Assembly (NCBI RefSeq): GCF_037949795.1
Contig: NZ_CP149932.1
Location: forward strand, 2,345,001-2,409,000
Length of the DNA stretch: 64,000 bases
Reading direction: 5' to 3'
Source of the DNA: Thioclava sp. GXIMD2076
GTDB taxonomy: Bacteria; Pseudomonadota; Alphaproteobacteria; Rhodobacterales; Rhodobacteraceae
The translations under genes and the position numbers were made by a program. This document shows positions 46,112 through 54,767 of this stretch, one piece after another. Below the pieces are notes generated by a model that did not search any database, was not told the origin of the DNA, and worked only from the letters and a program-made list of their open reading frames with translations. How positions within the stretch are numbered: position 1 is the stretch's first letter; each line of letters begins with the position of its first letter.

Positions 46112-46137
46112 AAAAAGCGGCCCCGAAGGGCCGCTTT
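46112..46137 (-). terminator. Rho-independent terminator of the MFS gene
   Basis: AAAGCGGCCC and GGGCCGCTTT arms around a four-base loop, followed on the minus strand by TTCATG after TTTTT. Confidence 0.88.
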
Positions 46138-46158
46138 GACGCATAGTGTGGAGGGCGC

Positions 46159-47388
46159 TCAGGCGTGCCCGAGACGGGTCCGGCGGCGCCAGTCGAGAAT
46201 GGTCACCCCGAAAATCGCCAGACCGATGATGCTGAGCACCGCGCCGACATGGCCGGAGACCGGATAATCATACCCTGCCCCGATCGCCTTCGCGGCAAGG
46301 AACGGCCCCAGCGCATTGGCCACGTTGAAGGCTGCATGATGGAGCGCCGCTGCAAGCTGCTGCGATTCCTTGGCCACATCCATCAGGCGGATCTGAAGCG
46401 GCATCGAGACACCGCTGAGAATCCCCAGCAGGAACACCACCGCCGCAAAGGTCACGACATTAGCAGTTGCCCAAGGATAGGCGATGAGCAGGATCGTTCC
46501 GACGATCAGCGCAAAGAACGTGGTGGCCGTGTAGCTGCGGTCAGATGCCCAGCCGTAAACCATCGTGAAGACAGTCATACCAACGCCTGCAAGCATCAGG
46601 ATGAAGGGCTCGTAGGACGCCGGCAGGTTCATGGACTTGGTCGAGGTATCCACGAGATAGGTATAGACCGCGAAGAAACCGCCATAGCCGATCGCGCCGG
46701 TTGCCAGCGTCAGCCAGACCTGACGGTTCTTCAGCGCACCCAGTTCTTTCAGGGGGCTTGCAGTGGGATCAACCGGCACGCGCGGTGCCGTCAGGAAGAC
46801 CGAGATCGCCGTCAGGAGCGACATGATCCCCACCAGCCCGAAGGTCCAGCGCCAACCCACTGTCTGTCCCAGCACGTTGGCCATCGGCACCCCCAAGGTA
46901 GTGGCGATGGTCAGTCCGAGGAACATCTTCGAGACCGCCGCCGCGCGTTTCCCCTTGGGCACAGCGGCCGCGATCACAAGCGCACCCACGCCGAAATAGG
47001 CACCATGCGGCAGCCCCGACAGGAAACGCATTGCCATGAAGCTGCCGAAGGTCGGGGCGAAGGCCGAAAGGATATTGAAGACCGCAAAGGCGACCATCAG
47101 CCAAGTCAGCATCAGCCGACGGCGCACTTTTGCGCCCAGCACGGCAAGTGTCGGCGCACCGATGACCACCCCTAGGGCATAGGCGCTGATCGCATCGGCC
47201 GCACGGGCCGAATCAACACCCAGTTCCTGGGAGAAATATGGCAGCACCGCCATAGAGGCGAATTCCGTCGTACCGATCGCGAATCCACCCAGCGCCAGCG
47301 CCAGAATGATCAGGCGCGACGAAGCATTGATAACGGGAGGCTCGATGCCTTGCACCGTAGCCCCGTGGGGAGTGTTTTCGATTGTCAT
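46159..47388 (-). CDS. Major facilitator superfamily exporter (AraJ/DHA1-like)
   Basis: 409 residues and about twelve membrane helices. The start LIILALALGGFAIGTTEFAS is typical of the drug:H+ antiporter-1 (AraJ-like) branch, followed by the helix IGAPTLAVLGAKVRRRLMLT that matches MFS motif A. The central loop contains FLTAPRVPVDPTASPLKELG. ATG 47388 has AGGAACTA upstream. The substrate may be a sugar, drug or purine analogue; not determinable from sequence. No regulator is adjacent. Confidence 0.88.
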   Translation of the reverse strand: MTIENTPHGATVQGIEPPVINASSRLIILALALGGFAIGTTEFASMAVLPYFSQELGVDSARAADAISAYALGVVIGAPTLAVLGAKVRRRLMLTWLMVAFAVFNILSAFAPTFGSFMAMRFLSGLPHGAYFGVGALVIAAAVPKGKRAAAVSKMFLGLTIATTLGVPMANVLGQTVGWRWTFGLVGIMSLLTAISVFLTAPRVPVDPTASPLKELGALKNRQVWLTLATGAIGYGGFFAVYTYLVDTSTKSMNLPASYEPFILMLAGVGMTVFTMVYGWASDRSYTATTFFALIVGTILLIAYPWATANVVTFAAVVFLLGILSGVSMPLQIRLMDVAKESQQLAAALHHAAFNVANALGPFLAAKAIGAGYDYPVSGHVGAVLSIIGLAIFGVTILDWRRRTRLGHA

Positions 47389-47545
47389 AGGGTAGTTCCT
47401 AGCGTTCGGGGGGTCGAAACCCCGTTGGCCTCTTTCGCCCAACTAGGGAGAGTTTCCTAAAAGAACAAGCGCCGTAAATCATTTTCTATATGCACTTACT
47501 GCAAGCCCGCTTACATCCAAGCGCAGAGCTGTTATTTTTCAATAT

Positions 47546-47574
47546 AAAACGGCGACTTAACAGCCGCCGTTTTT
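47546..47574 (-). terminator. Rho-independent terminator of the GltB-like gene
   Basis: AAAACGGCG and CGCCGTTTT arms with a ten-base loop; T-rich on both sides (TTTTATATT on the minus strand). It lies about 50 bases past the GltB-like stop. Confidence 0.7.
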
Positions 47575-47622
47575 ATACTCAGCTACTGCGACACGCCGCC
47601 GCAGAGCTATTTAAGCGGCAAA

Positions 47623-49239
47623 TCACACGCCGTCATCGATCGGGAAGAAGCTGTCGGCCCGTGCACGGTGCCAGCGGGCCAGATAGCCGAAGCGGTCCTC
47701 TTCCTCGCGCAGCAGGAAACCTATAGGCATATAGGGATAGACCTCGCTGCCCACGACCATCTGACGGTCCTTCTCCCGCATCATCAGATGGTGTGGCAGG
47801 AATTTCGAGGGATGATCCAGCCCGGCAGCCCCTGTCATCTCCTTGAGCGCCTTCATCGTGTTTCGATGGAAATTGGCCACGCGGGTCGCCTTATCCTCGA
47901 CCACCAGCGCCTTGGAGCGGCGCGGGTCTTGGGTGGCAACGCCCACGGGACAGCGGTTGGTGTGGCAAGCCTGTGCCTGAATGCAGCCAATGGAGAACAT
48001 GAAGCCGCGCGCCGAATTGCACCAGTCTGCGCCGAGCGCCAGCACCCGCGCGATATCGAAGCTCGAGATGATCTTGGCCGAGGCCCCGATCTTGATCTTC
48101 TCGCGCAAGCCCGCCCCCCTAAGCGCATTGTGGACAAAGGTAAGCCCTTCAACAAGCGGCATACCCAGACGGTTGGCAAATTCCAGCGGTGCCGCCCCCG
48201 TGCCACCTTCCTTGCCATCAACCACGATAAAATCGGGGGTAATGCCGGTTTCGATCATCGCCTTCAGCATGCACATGAACTCGCGGCGGTGACCGACGCA
48301 GAGCTTGAAGCCCACTGGCTTGCCACCCGAAAGATCCCGCAGCTGTTTGATAAAATGGCACAATTCCAGCGGCGTCGAGAAAGCCGAATGCGAGGCGGGC
48401 GAGATACAGTCCTGATCCATCGGGATGTCACGCGCCTCGGCGATCTCGGGCGTGATTTTGGCCGCAGGCAGCATGCCCCCATGCCCCGGTTTCGCGCCCT
48501 GGCTCAGCTTGATTTCGATCATCTTCACCTGCGGCTCCTGCGCGCGCTGCGCGAAGGTCTCGGGATTGAACGAGCCGTCATGGTTGCGGCAACCGAAATA
48601 GCCGGACCCGATCTCCCAGATCAGATCGCCCCCGCCCGCGCGGTGGTAGCGCGAGATGGACCCCTCTCCCGTATCATGGGCAAAGCCGCCCAGTTTGGCA
48701 CCGGTATTGAGCGCCTGGATTGCATTGGCAGACAGCGCCCCGAAGGACATGGCCGAGATATTGTAGATCGAGGCGGAATACGGCTGTTGGCAATCCGGGC
48801 CGCCAATGGTGACGCGGAAATCATGGCTTTCGATATGGCGCGGCTGGACCGAATGGGTCAGCCATTGATAGCCCGAATCATAGACCCGCTGTTTGGTCCC
48901 GAAGGCACGCGCATCCTCGACATCCTTGGCGCGCTGATAGACCAGCGTCCGCTCCTCGCGCGAGAAGGGCTCCTCGTCCTGATCGGCCTCGATCAGATAT
49001 TGCCGGATCTCGGGGCGGATGCTTTCCAGCAGGTAGCGCATATGCCCCATGATCGGATAGTTGCGCAGCACCGCGTGGCGGGTTTGACGGACATCGTAGA
49101 AGCCAACAAAGAAGAGTGCACCAAAGATCAGGAATGTGAGCCAGAAGATGCTGTGGAAGATGACACCGAGTAGCGATAACAGCGCCAGCACCCCGCATAG
49201 GATCATGGGCATAAAGCGGCTAACATCTTTTGAATGCAT
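47623..49239 (-). CDS. Membrane-anchored FMN-binding glutamate synthase-like protein
   Basis: 538 residues. Two N-terminal membrane helices (PMILCGVLALLSLLGVIF and WLTFLIFGALFFVGFY, residues 11-48) precede a GltB-type FMN/Fe-S domain: YNISAMSFGALSANAIQALN, GEGSISRYH, KMIEIKLSQGAKPGHGGMLP, VDGKEGGTGAAP, and the Fe-S motif CIQAQACHTNRC (C-x5-C-x4-C). It lacks the glutamine amidotransferase domain, so ammonia or another donor must be used, or it has a different redox role. GAGGAG precedes the ATG. Family proteins of this size are common and poorly characterised. Monocistronic with its own terminator. Confidence 0.88.
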   Translation of the reverse strand: MHSKDVSRFMPMILCGVLALLSLLGVIFHSIFWLTFLIFGALFFVGFYDVRQTRHAVLRNYPIMGHMRYLLESIRPEIRQYLIEADQDEEPFSREERTLVYQRAKDVEDARAFGTKQRVYDSGYQWLTHSVQPRHIESHDFRVTIGGPDCQQPYSASIYNISAMSFGALSANAIQALNTGAKLGGFAHDTGEGSISRYHRAGGGDLIWEIGSGYFGCRNHDGSFNPETFAQRAQEPQVKMIEIKLSQGAKPGHGGMLPAAKITPEIAEARDIPMDQDCISPASHSAFSTPLELCHFIKQLRDLSGGKPVGFKLCVGHRREFMCMLKAMIETGITPDFIVVDGKEGGTGAAPLEFANRLGMPLVEGLTFVHNALRGAGLREKIKIGASAKIISSFDIARVLALGADWCNSARGFMFSIGCIQAQACHTNRCPVGVATQDPRRSKALVVEDKATRVANFHRNTMKALKEMTGAAGLDHPSKFLPHHLMMREKDRQMVVGSEVYPYMPIGFLLREEEDRFGYLARWHRARADSFFPIDDGV

Positions 49240-49319
49240 GGCTTTCTCCTCTAAAGCGCATTTCGACGGGCTAGTAGCGAGTTTAGCTCCCTAATGTAAC
49301 CGGAAACTTACCCGACGTA

Positions 49320-50291
49320 TTAAAGACTTGTTCCGGCATCCACGAGCCCGCGCAGCGCGATCAGTTCGCTCAATACATGGGCGCCTGCGATGGCCGTGGC
49401 ACCCGTCGTGTCATAGGGCGGCGAGACCTCCACCACATCGCCACCGATCAGCGTCACACCGCGCAGGCCGCGCAGGATTTCGGCGGCCTGCCAGCTGGCA
49501 AGCCCACCCCAGACCGGTGTGCCCGTCCCCGGCGCGAAGGCCGGATCGAGGCAATCGATATCGAAGGTGATGTAGCAGGGCCGTTTACCGACAAGCTGTT
49601 TGACCTTCGTCACCACCGCATCCACCCCGTTGCGATGCACGGAGGGCGCATCGAGGATAGTGACCCCGAGCGTGTCGGGGTTATCGGTGCGGATACCGAT
49701 CGAGGCCGAGGCCTTGGGATCGACGAGCCCTTCCTTGATGGCTTTGTAAAGGAATGTGCCGTGATCGATCCGCGCCGGATCATCATCGGCCCATGTATCG
49801 GAATGCGCATCGAACTGGATCAGCGCCACGGGGCCGAACCGCTCGGCCACGGCGCGCAAGATCGGCAACGTAATATAATGATCGCCCCCCATGGAGAGCG
49901 GCGTCACGCCGGCCTGTACGATCTGGCGCAAGTGCTCGGTGATCCGCGACGGAGTCTTGGCGACATTGGCGTAATCGAAGGCCAGATCACCGTAGTCTAT
50001 GATATTGAGTGCCGAGAGCGGATCGTAGCCCCAGCCATAGGGCGCGTCAAATGCCTGAAGGGTCGACGCCTCGCGGATCGCGCGCGGCCCGAACCGCGCG
50101 CCGGGACGGTTGGTGACGGCCTGATCGAAGGGAATACCGGTTACGGCGATATCAGCCCCCACCAGCTCCTTGCTGTAGCGCCTGCGCAGGAAACTGGTCG
50201 CGCCGCCAAATGCGTTCTCGTAGCTGAGCCCGCGCCGGTTCTGTCGGGTAAAGGCCTCGTCTACCTGATGTTTTGCATCCTCAAGCGCCAT
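49320..50291 (-). CDS. speB: Agmatinase / ureohydrolase
   Basis: 323-residue Mn2+ enzyme that hydrolyses agmatine to putrescine and urea, or a related guanidino compound. Metal motifs: SMGGDHYITLPIL, IQFDAHSDTW (three ligands), and FDIDCLDPAFAPGTGTP; IGGDVVEVSPPYD follows. ATG 50291 has GGGAGG upstream. The N-terminal 40 residues are longer than in E. coli SpeB. Divergent from the Fe-S regulator gene, so the two share a 170-base intergenic region. Guanidinobutyrase or guanidinopropionase activity cannot be excluded. Confidence 0.9.
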   Translation of the reverse strand: MALEDAKHQVDEAFTRQNRRGLSYENAFGGATSFLRRRYSKELVGADIAVTGIPFDQAVTNRPGARFGPRAIREASTLQAFDAPYGWGYDPLSALNIIDYGDLAFDYANVAKTPSRITEHLRQIVQAGVTPLSMGGDHYITLPILRAVAERFGPVALIQFDAHSDTWADDDPARIDHGTFLYKAIKEGLVDPKASASIGIRTDNPDTLGVTILDAPSVHRNGVDAVVTKVKQLVGKRPCYITFDIDCLDPAFAPGTGTPVWGGLASWQAAEILRGLRGVTLIGGDVVEVSPPYDTTGATAIAGAHVLSELIALRGLVDAGTSL

Positions 50292-50399
50292 GATCCGCCT
50301 CCCATGCGAAACCCCGATACGCAAGCCGTGACGCGAAGGCCGCTAAGCGTCAACCCCCAATTGTGGAGCGGGAAAAGTCCAAACATGGATTTTCGCTAC

Positions 50400-50413
50400 A
50401 TGATCTATGTCAA
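50400..50413. promoter_or_regulatory. FNR-like half-conserved dyad before the Rrf2-type regulator gene
   Basis: ATGATCTATGTCAA fits the FNR consensus TTGAT-N4-ATCAA at 8 of 10 positions. It lies about 50 bases upstream of the regulator start, in the shared speB intergenic region. It may also be an operator of the regulator itself. Tentative. Confidence 0.3.
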
Positions 50414-50461
50414 ATCCCTCTTTTCACAGCAGGCGTAGGATAGCCGAAACGAGGAGATCCC

Positions 50462-50947
50462 ATGCGACTTACCATCCGAACCAATCTCGCCATGCGCAGC
50501 CTGATGTTCTGTGCCATCAATGCGGGCCGCACGGTCCGCAAATCCGAGATCGCCGAGAACTGCAATGCGTCGGAAAACCATCTGGCGCAGGTGATCAACA
50601 CACTTTCCCAGCGTGGATATATCGAGACCCGTCGCGGGCGTGCGGGCGGCATGCAGCTGGCGCGAGCCGCCTCGGAAATCTCGGTGGGCGCGGTATTTCG
50701 CGATTTCGAGGGCGGCCTGCCCTTTGCCGAATGTTTCGACGCCGAGGCCAATACCTGCCCTCTGGCGCAGGGCTGCATGTTGCGCACAGCCCTTGCCAAG
50801 GCGCTGGAGGCCTTTTTCGGCGAGTTGGACCGCTACAGCCTCGCCGATCTCGTCGACAATAACGACCGGCTTGAAGAGATCCTGCTTCTGCCTGAAGGGA
50901 TACCGCCTGTCTCGGCCTGTAGCCACCGGATCTCGGCACGCGCCTGA
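50462..50947 (+). CDS. nsrR: Rrf2-family iron-sulfur transcriptional regulator (NsrR/RirA type)
   Basis: 161-residue regulator. Residues 1-65 form a winged helix-turn-helix (TNLAMRSLMFCAINAG, ENHLAQVINTLSQRGYI, GRAGGMQLARAA). Three cysteines C91-x7-C99-x5-C105 (AECF and TCPLAQGC) fit the cluster ligands of NsrR and RirA, which sense nitric oxide or iron status. The opening MRLTIRTNLAMRSLM is common to both. I favour NsrR but RirA is a real alternative, as spacing matches RirA well. GAGGAG lies before the ATG. A bidirectional terminator follows. Confidence 0.85.
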   Translation: MRLTIRTNLAMRSLMFCAINAGRTVRKSEIAENCNASENHLAQVINTLSQRGYIETRRGRAGGMQLARAASEISVGAVFRDFEGGLPFAECFDAEANTCPLAQGCMLRTALAKALEAFFGELDRYSLADLVDNNDRLEEILLLPEGIPPVSACSHRISARA

Positions 50948-50965
50948 TTGCCTATGCGCCAAATT

Positions 50966-50996
50966 GAAAAAGCCGCCCCCTGAGGGGCGGCTTTTC
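50966..50996. terminator. Bidirectional terminator between nsrR and ndk
   Basis: A perfect AAAAGCCGCCCC and GGGGCGGCTTTT stem around CTGA, T-rich in both directions. It serves the plus-strand regulator and the minus-strand ndk, whose stop is 30 bases away. Confidence 0.93.
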
Positions 50997-51026
50997 CATG
51001 TTCTGACCTTCCGGAATAACCCGAAA

Positions 51027-51449
51027 TCAGCCGACCAGCTCGAGGCCCGAGAAGAAGAAGGAGATTTCTTCCGCTGCGGTTTCCGGTGCGTCCGAACCGT
51101 GGACCGAGTTCTCGCCGACGGACAGAGCGTATTCCTTGCGGATGGTGCCTTCTGCCGCATCTGCGGGGTTGGTTGCGCCCATGACTTCACGGTTTTTCAG
51201 GATAGCGCCTTCGCCTTCCAGAACCTGCACGACAACCGGCTCGGAGGCCATGAACTCGCACAGTTCGCCGTAGAAGGGACGCTCTTTGTGGACTTCATAG
51301 AACTTACCGGCTTGTTCCATCGACAGTTTGATGCGCTTTTGTGCGACGATGCGGAGACCCGCTTCCTCGAACTTGGCGTTGATCTTACCGGTCAGGTTGC
51401 GGCGGGTTGCGTCGGGTTTGATGATCGACAGCGTGCGTTCGGTAGCCAT
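51027..51449 (-). CDS. ndk: Nucleoside diphosphate kinase
   Basis: 140-residue enzyme exchanging the gamma-phosphate among nucleoside triphosphates. Motifs: [35 protein letters not shown], and the active-site histidine in [34 protein letters not shown] and TIRKEYALS precede it. ATG 51449 gives the normal length; the longer frame has no support. It uses its own promoter and ends at the bidirectional terminator. Confidence 0.97.
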   Translation of the reverse strand: MATERTLSIIKPDATRRNLTGKINAKFEEAGLRIVAQKRIKLSMEQAGKFYEVHKERPFYGELCEFMASEPVVVQVLEGEGAILKNREVMGATNPADAAEGTIRKEYALSVGENSVHGSDAPETAAEEISFFFSGLELVG

Positions 51450-51664
51450 GCTAAGCTCTTTCTTTTGCGTCTTGCCCGCGCGGGTGATCCTGCGGGCACG
51501 GGAGAATGAATATCGTTCGCCTGCTAGCATGCGGTCGCGGGGTTGAAAAGCCCCGCGCTGCGTTCTTGCGCCCCATCAGACGGCGTTTTGTAACCTTTTT
51601 AGGCGACAGATCGCGTAGAGAGCTTGAAACCCGAAAAATGGCGGCCTATATCCAATCCTGTTCG

Positions 51665-51972
51665 GGGCTTGCCTCGGACTATGGACATAAACGCGCATGT
51701 AATACACGGATCGGACCCGGGGGCGGTACCCGGCGGCTCCACCATATATCCTTTCGTTTGGGATCATGGGGCCGAAATAGGATCGACGAACGTCTAAAGA
51801 TGTAGCTTTGTCTCGGTGAGATACCACCGTTATCGGTTCAAAAAGTACAATTGCAAACGACAATCGTGCTCCGGTAGCTCTGGCTGCGTAAGCAGCTTAA
51901 GCTCCGAAACCTAACTCCTTGCGCTTAGCAGCGTAAGGCGGGGCCCGCAGGAGCCTTGCAACAGAATCCTGC
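51665..51972 (+). ncRNA. ssrA: Permuted two-piece tmRNA (alpha tmRNA)
   Basis: Rescues stalled ribosomes and tags nascent proteins. The gene is circularly permuted: the acceptor piece comes first and ends CGGCTCCACCA at 51744; a 23-base spacer (51745-51767) follows; the coding piece starts GGGGCCG at 51768. GGGGCCG pairs with CGGCTCC to form the seven-base-pair acceptor stem (one G-T). The T-arm is CCGGG-GGCGGTA-CCCGG, with a loop unlike TTCRA. The tag frame (51853-51891) encodes ANDNRAPVALAA and a stop. A GCAGGA/TCCTGC stem at 51947-51972 ends in CACCTTTT and may be the terminator. The 5' end is approximate. Short ORFs over this span are not genes. Confidence 0.9.
51853..51891 (+). other. 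tmRNA tag reading frame
   Basis: Codons GCA AAC GAC AAT CGT GCT ... GCG TAA encode the proteolysis tag ANDNRAPVALAA within ssrA. The terminal LAA is recognised by ClpXP and the AND... start by the adaptor SspB, whose gene is 800 bases downstream. Confidence 0.93.
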
Positions 51973-52156
51973 ACCTTTTCCCATCCTCTCCGCTCTTTCG
52001 GCACGCGGCGCTTGCATGAGGCGACAAAGCCGTGCAGTCTGATCCGAGGTTCTCACGACTGCGTTGTGAAACTGGTTGTTATTCATCGACATAGTGCCAT
52101 TGACGCAGGCCGAGCCTGCCCAAGACCACCTGTAGCTAAGATAACACCGAGGTCTC

Positions 52157-52585
52157 ATGTCCGATAAGCTCAGCTTCTATAAAGAATTCCTTCAGGAAGT
52201 CTGGTCCAATGGTCGGGCCGAATGCTTGTCGCTTTATGTGTCGGACTGTTCCCATGCCACCGGACTGATCAGCGATGTCGAGATGACGCGGGAGGATATA
52301 GAAGAGCTCGTCCCCGCCCTGCGTGCCCATCTCGACGATATCCGTCATGACATCCGGCACAGTTACGAGAGCGGGGATATCCTGCATGTGCTGATGACGG
52401 TTAGTGGCACGTCGAAAGTATCGGGGAATCACGTCGAATTCAGCGGGCAGTCGCTTCTGCGTTTTCGCGATGGCAAGATCGTGGCCATGCATGACCATTA
52501 CGATCTTATCGGTCTGTTTAGCCAGCTAGGATTTTTGCCTGTGGATACGGTTGCCCTATGCCTCTCGAGCGAAAAGATTTCGTAA
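52157..52585 (+). CDS. SnoaL-like (NTF2-fold) protein of unknown function
   Basis: 142 residues with the profile of a SnoaL-like / NTF2-fold protein: a helical N-terminus (LSFYKEFLQEVWSNGRAECLSLY), an inner sheet with DILHVLMTVSGTSK and VEFSGQSLLRFRDGKIVAMHDHYD, and the closing LIGLFSQLGFLP. Such folds act as cyclases, isomerases or ligand-binding domains; the pocket residues D, H and D of VAMHDHYD are typical. CGAGG lies before the ATG. It sits between ssrA and sspB on the same strand. No specific function can be assigned. Confidence 0.75.
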   Translation: MSDKLSFYKEFLQEVWSNGRAECLSLYVSDCSHATGLISDVEMTREDIEELVPALRAHLDDIRHDIRHSYESGDILHVLMTVSGTSKVSGNHVEFSGQSLLRFRDGKIVAMHDHYDLIGLFSQLGFLPVDTVALCLSSEKIS

Positions 52586-52689
52586 CGTTTCTACGATCTA
52601 GAAAACCTTCAACAGAAAAGTGCCCCTTTCCAAAGGCATGAAAACCCCTATGGTGAGGGAACACCTGCTAAGGTATGGAAGGACAAGGA

Positions 52690-53163
52690 ATGACCCGCAG
52701 CATCGATTACGGAAACCTGATGCATCGCGCGATGCGCAGCCTGATTCAGGATGTGCTCTCAGACGTGGCCGAGAACGGACTTCCCGGCGCGCATCATTTC
52801 TTCATAACCTTCGACACGCAGGCAGATGGTGTCGAGATGGCCGACTGGCTGCATTCGCGTTATCCCGAAGAGATGACGGTGGTGATCCAGCACTGGTTCG
52901 ACAATCTCAATGTCGATGATGACGGCTTCGGCGTGACGCTGAATTTCGGCAACAATCCCGAGCCGCTCTATATCCCCTATGATGCGATCCAGACCTTTGT
53001 GGACCCTTCCGTTGAGTTCGGCCTCAGATTCGAGACGCAGGATTCGGACGAGGATGGCGACGATCAAACGGATGATACCGAGAATGATGACGACGATCCG
53101 CCCCCCTCGGGCGTGCGGCCCGAGGCCGAAGTTGTCAGCCTCGATAAATTCCGCAAATCCTAA
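52690..53163 (+). CDS. sspB: SspB-family ClpXP adaptor
   Basis: 157-residue alphaproteobacterial SspB, which binds the AND... part of ssrA-tagged proteins and delivers them to ClpXP. The folded domain (about residues 1-115) begins SIDYGNLMHRAMRSLIQDVL and includes GAHHFFITFDTQADGVEM and IPYDAIQTFVDPSVEFGL. A long acidic linker (QDSDEDGDDQTDDTEND) leads to the C-terminal ClpX-binding tail EVVSLDKFRKS. ATG 52690 has AAGGAC six bases upstream; the ATG at 52675 precedes that site. Placed about 0.7 kb after ssrA, which is functionally fitting. Confidence 0.93.
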   Translation: MTRSIDYGNLMHRAMRSLIQDVLSDVAENGLPGAHHFFITFDTQADGVEMADWLHSRYPEEMTVVIQHWFDNLNVDDDGFGVTLNFGNNPEPLYIPYDAIQTFVDPSVEFGLRFETQDSDEDGDDQTDDTENDDDDPPPSGVRPEAEVVSLDKFRKS

Positions 53164-53175
53164 CTGTTGCAGCGG

Positions 53176-53197
53176 CCGCCCCTCGGGGCGGTCTTTT
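53176..53197 (+). terminator. Rho-independent terminator of sspB
   Basis: CCGCCCC and GGGGCGG arms around TC, then TCTTTT, 12 bases after the sspB stop. Confidence 0.88.
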
Positions 53198-53201
53198 ACT
53201 G

Positions 53202-53228
53202 TGTTAGCGCCCGTATACATGCGTATAC
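53202..53228. promoter_or_regulatory. Candidate regulatory sites upstream of fumC
   Basis: TGTTAGCGC (53202-53210) matches the GTTAGCG core found before eno and the aldolase gene. Directly after it lies GTATAC-ATGC-GTATAC (53213-53228), a 16-base dyad of two palindromic hexamers. Both are about 95-120 bases before the fumC ATG. Confidence 0.4.
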
Positions 53229-53322
53229 CGTTTGCATTCCCGCGCCCTACCGCTTAGACAAAAACACGTTCACGGCTGGCCCGATTTTTAGCGGCCAGAG
53301 CTGGTTATTACGGAGGCCCACT

Positions 53323-54717
53323 ATGACCGCGACCCGTACCGAGACCGATAGCTTCGGTCCGCTGGAAGTTCCCGCAGACAAATACTGGGGCGCGCAGACG
53401 CAGCGCTCGATCCTGAATTTCCCCATCGGCTGGGAAAAGCAGCCGGTGCCGATCATCCGCGCCCTCGGCGTGATCAAGAAAGCCTGCGCGATGGCCAACA
53501 AGGCCAATGGCTCGATGGATGCCAAGATCGCTGATGCGATCATCGCGGCAGCAGGCGAAGTGATCGACGGCAAGTTCGATGACAACTTCCCGCTGGTCGT
53601 CTGGCAGACGGGTTCGGGCACCCAGTCCAACATGAACGCGAACGAGGTGATCTCGAACCGCGCCATCGAGATGCTGGGCGGCGAGATGGGCTCGAAAAAA
53701 CCCGTCCACCCCAATGACCACTGCAATATGGGGCAGTCCTCCAACGACACCTTCCCGACCGCGATGCATGTCGGTATCGCCATGTCGGCACGTGATGTGC
53801 TGATCCCGGGCCTCACCAAGCTGGCCGAGGCGCTCGAAGCGAAATCGGAAGCCTTCAAGGACATCATCAAGATCGGCCGCACCCATACGCAGGATGCGAC
53901 CCCTTTGACCCTCGGTCAGGAATTCGGCGGCTATGCGCATCAGGTCCGCAAGGGTATCGCGCGCGTCGAGGCCTGCCTTGGTGACATCTACGAGCTGGCA
54001 CAGGGCGGCACCGCCGTCGGCACCGGTCTGAACACCAAGAAAGGCTGGGGCGAGGCGGTTGCGGCAAATATGGCCGAGATCACCGGTCTGCCCTTTGTGA
54101 CCGCTCCGAACAAATTCGAGGCTCTGGCCGCGCATGATGCGATGGTCATGTTCTCGGGCGCACTGAACACGGTTGCGGCCTCTCTGTTCAAGATCGCCAA
54201 TGACATCCGCCTTCTGGGCTCGGGCCCGCGTTGCGGTCTGGGCGAGCTGATCCTGCCGGAAAACGAGCCGGGCTCCTCGATCATGCCGGGTAAAGTGAAC
54301 CCGACGCAGGCCGAAGCGCTGACCATGGTCTGCGCCCATGTCATGGGCAACAATGCCGCTGTCGGTTTTGCAGGCTCCCAAGGCCATTTCGAGCTGAACG
54401 TCTACAACCCGATGATGTCCTATAACGTGCTGCAATCCATGCAGCTTCTGGGCGATAGCGCCTCGGCCTTCACCGATAACATGGTAGTGGGCATCGAGGC
54501 CAACGAGCCGCGTATCGAGAAGCTCCTGCACGAGTCGCTCATGCTGGTCACTGCCCTTGCGCCGACCATCGGGTATGACAACGCCACCAAGGTTGCCAAG
54601 ACCGCGCATAAGAACGGCACCACGCTGAAGCAGGAAGCCATCGCGCTCGGCTTCGTGGACGAGAAGACCTTCGACGAGGTCGTCCGTCCCGAGCTGATGA
54701 TCGGCCCCAATGACTGA
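53323..54717 (+). CDS. fumC: Fumarate hydratase, class II
   Basis: 464-residue oxygen-stable fumarase that interconverts fumarate and L-malate in the citric acid cycle. Motifs: [68 protein letters not shown], and the family signature [19 protein letters not shown] lies before the ATG at 53323; the longer upstream frame reads through the promoter and is rejected. A terminator follows. It has its own promoter region with candidate regulatory sites. Confidence 0.97.
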   Translation: MTATRTETDSFGPLEVPADKYWGAQTQRSILNFPIGWEKQPVPIIRALGVIKKACAMANKANGSMDAKIADAIIAAAGEVIDGKFDDNFPLVVWQTGSGTQSNMNANEVISNRAIEMLGGEMGSKKPVHPNDHCNMGQSSNDTFPTAMHVGIAMSARDVLIPGLTKLAEALEAKSEAFKDIIKIGRTHTQDATPLTLGQEFGGYAHQVRKGIARVEACLGDIYELAQGGTAVGTGLNTKKGWGEAVAANMAEITGLPFVTAPNKFEALAAHDAMVMFSGALNTVAASLFKIANDIRLLGSGPRCGLGELILPENEPGSSIMPGKVNPTQAEALTMVCAHVMGNNAAVGFAGSQGHFELNVYNPMMSYNVLQSMQLLGDSASAFTDNMVVGIEANEPRIEKLLHESLMLVTALAPTIGYDNATKVAKTAHKNGTTLKQEAIALGFVDEKTFDEVVRPELMIGPND

Positions 54718-54739
54718 TCTTCCCGTCAAAGGGTAACGG

Positions 54740-54767
54740 AAAGGCCAGCCCTCGGGCTGGCCTTTTT
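54740..54767 (+). terminator. Terminator of fumC, also facing the Nudix gene
   Basis: AAAGGCCAGCCC and GGGCTGGCCTTT arms around TC, then TTTT. Its end touches the stop of the convergent Nudix gene. Confidence 0.93.

Noticed and set aside
51506..51863. Short frames over the ssrA region
   Set aside because: The sequence is a tmRNA; these frames arise by chance across a structured RNA.
51925..52158. Minus-strand frame of 77 codons after ssrA
   Set aside because: No ribosome site or domain; it overlaps the end of ssrA and the leader of the SnoaL-like gene.
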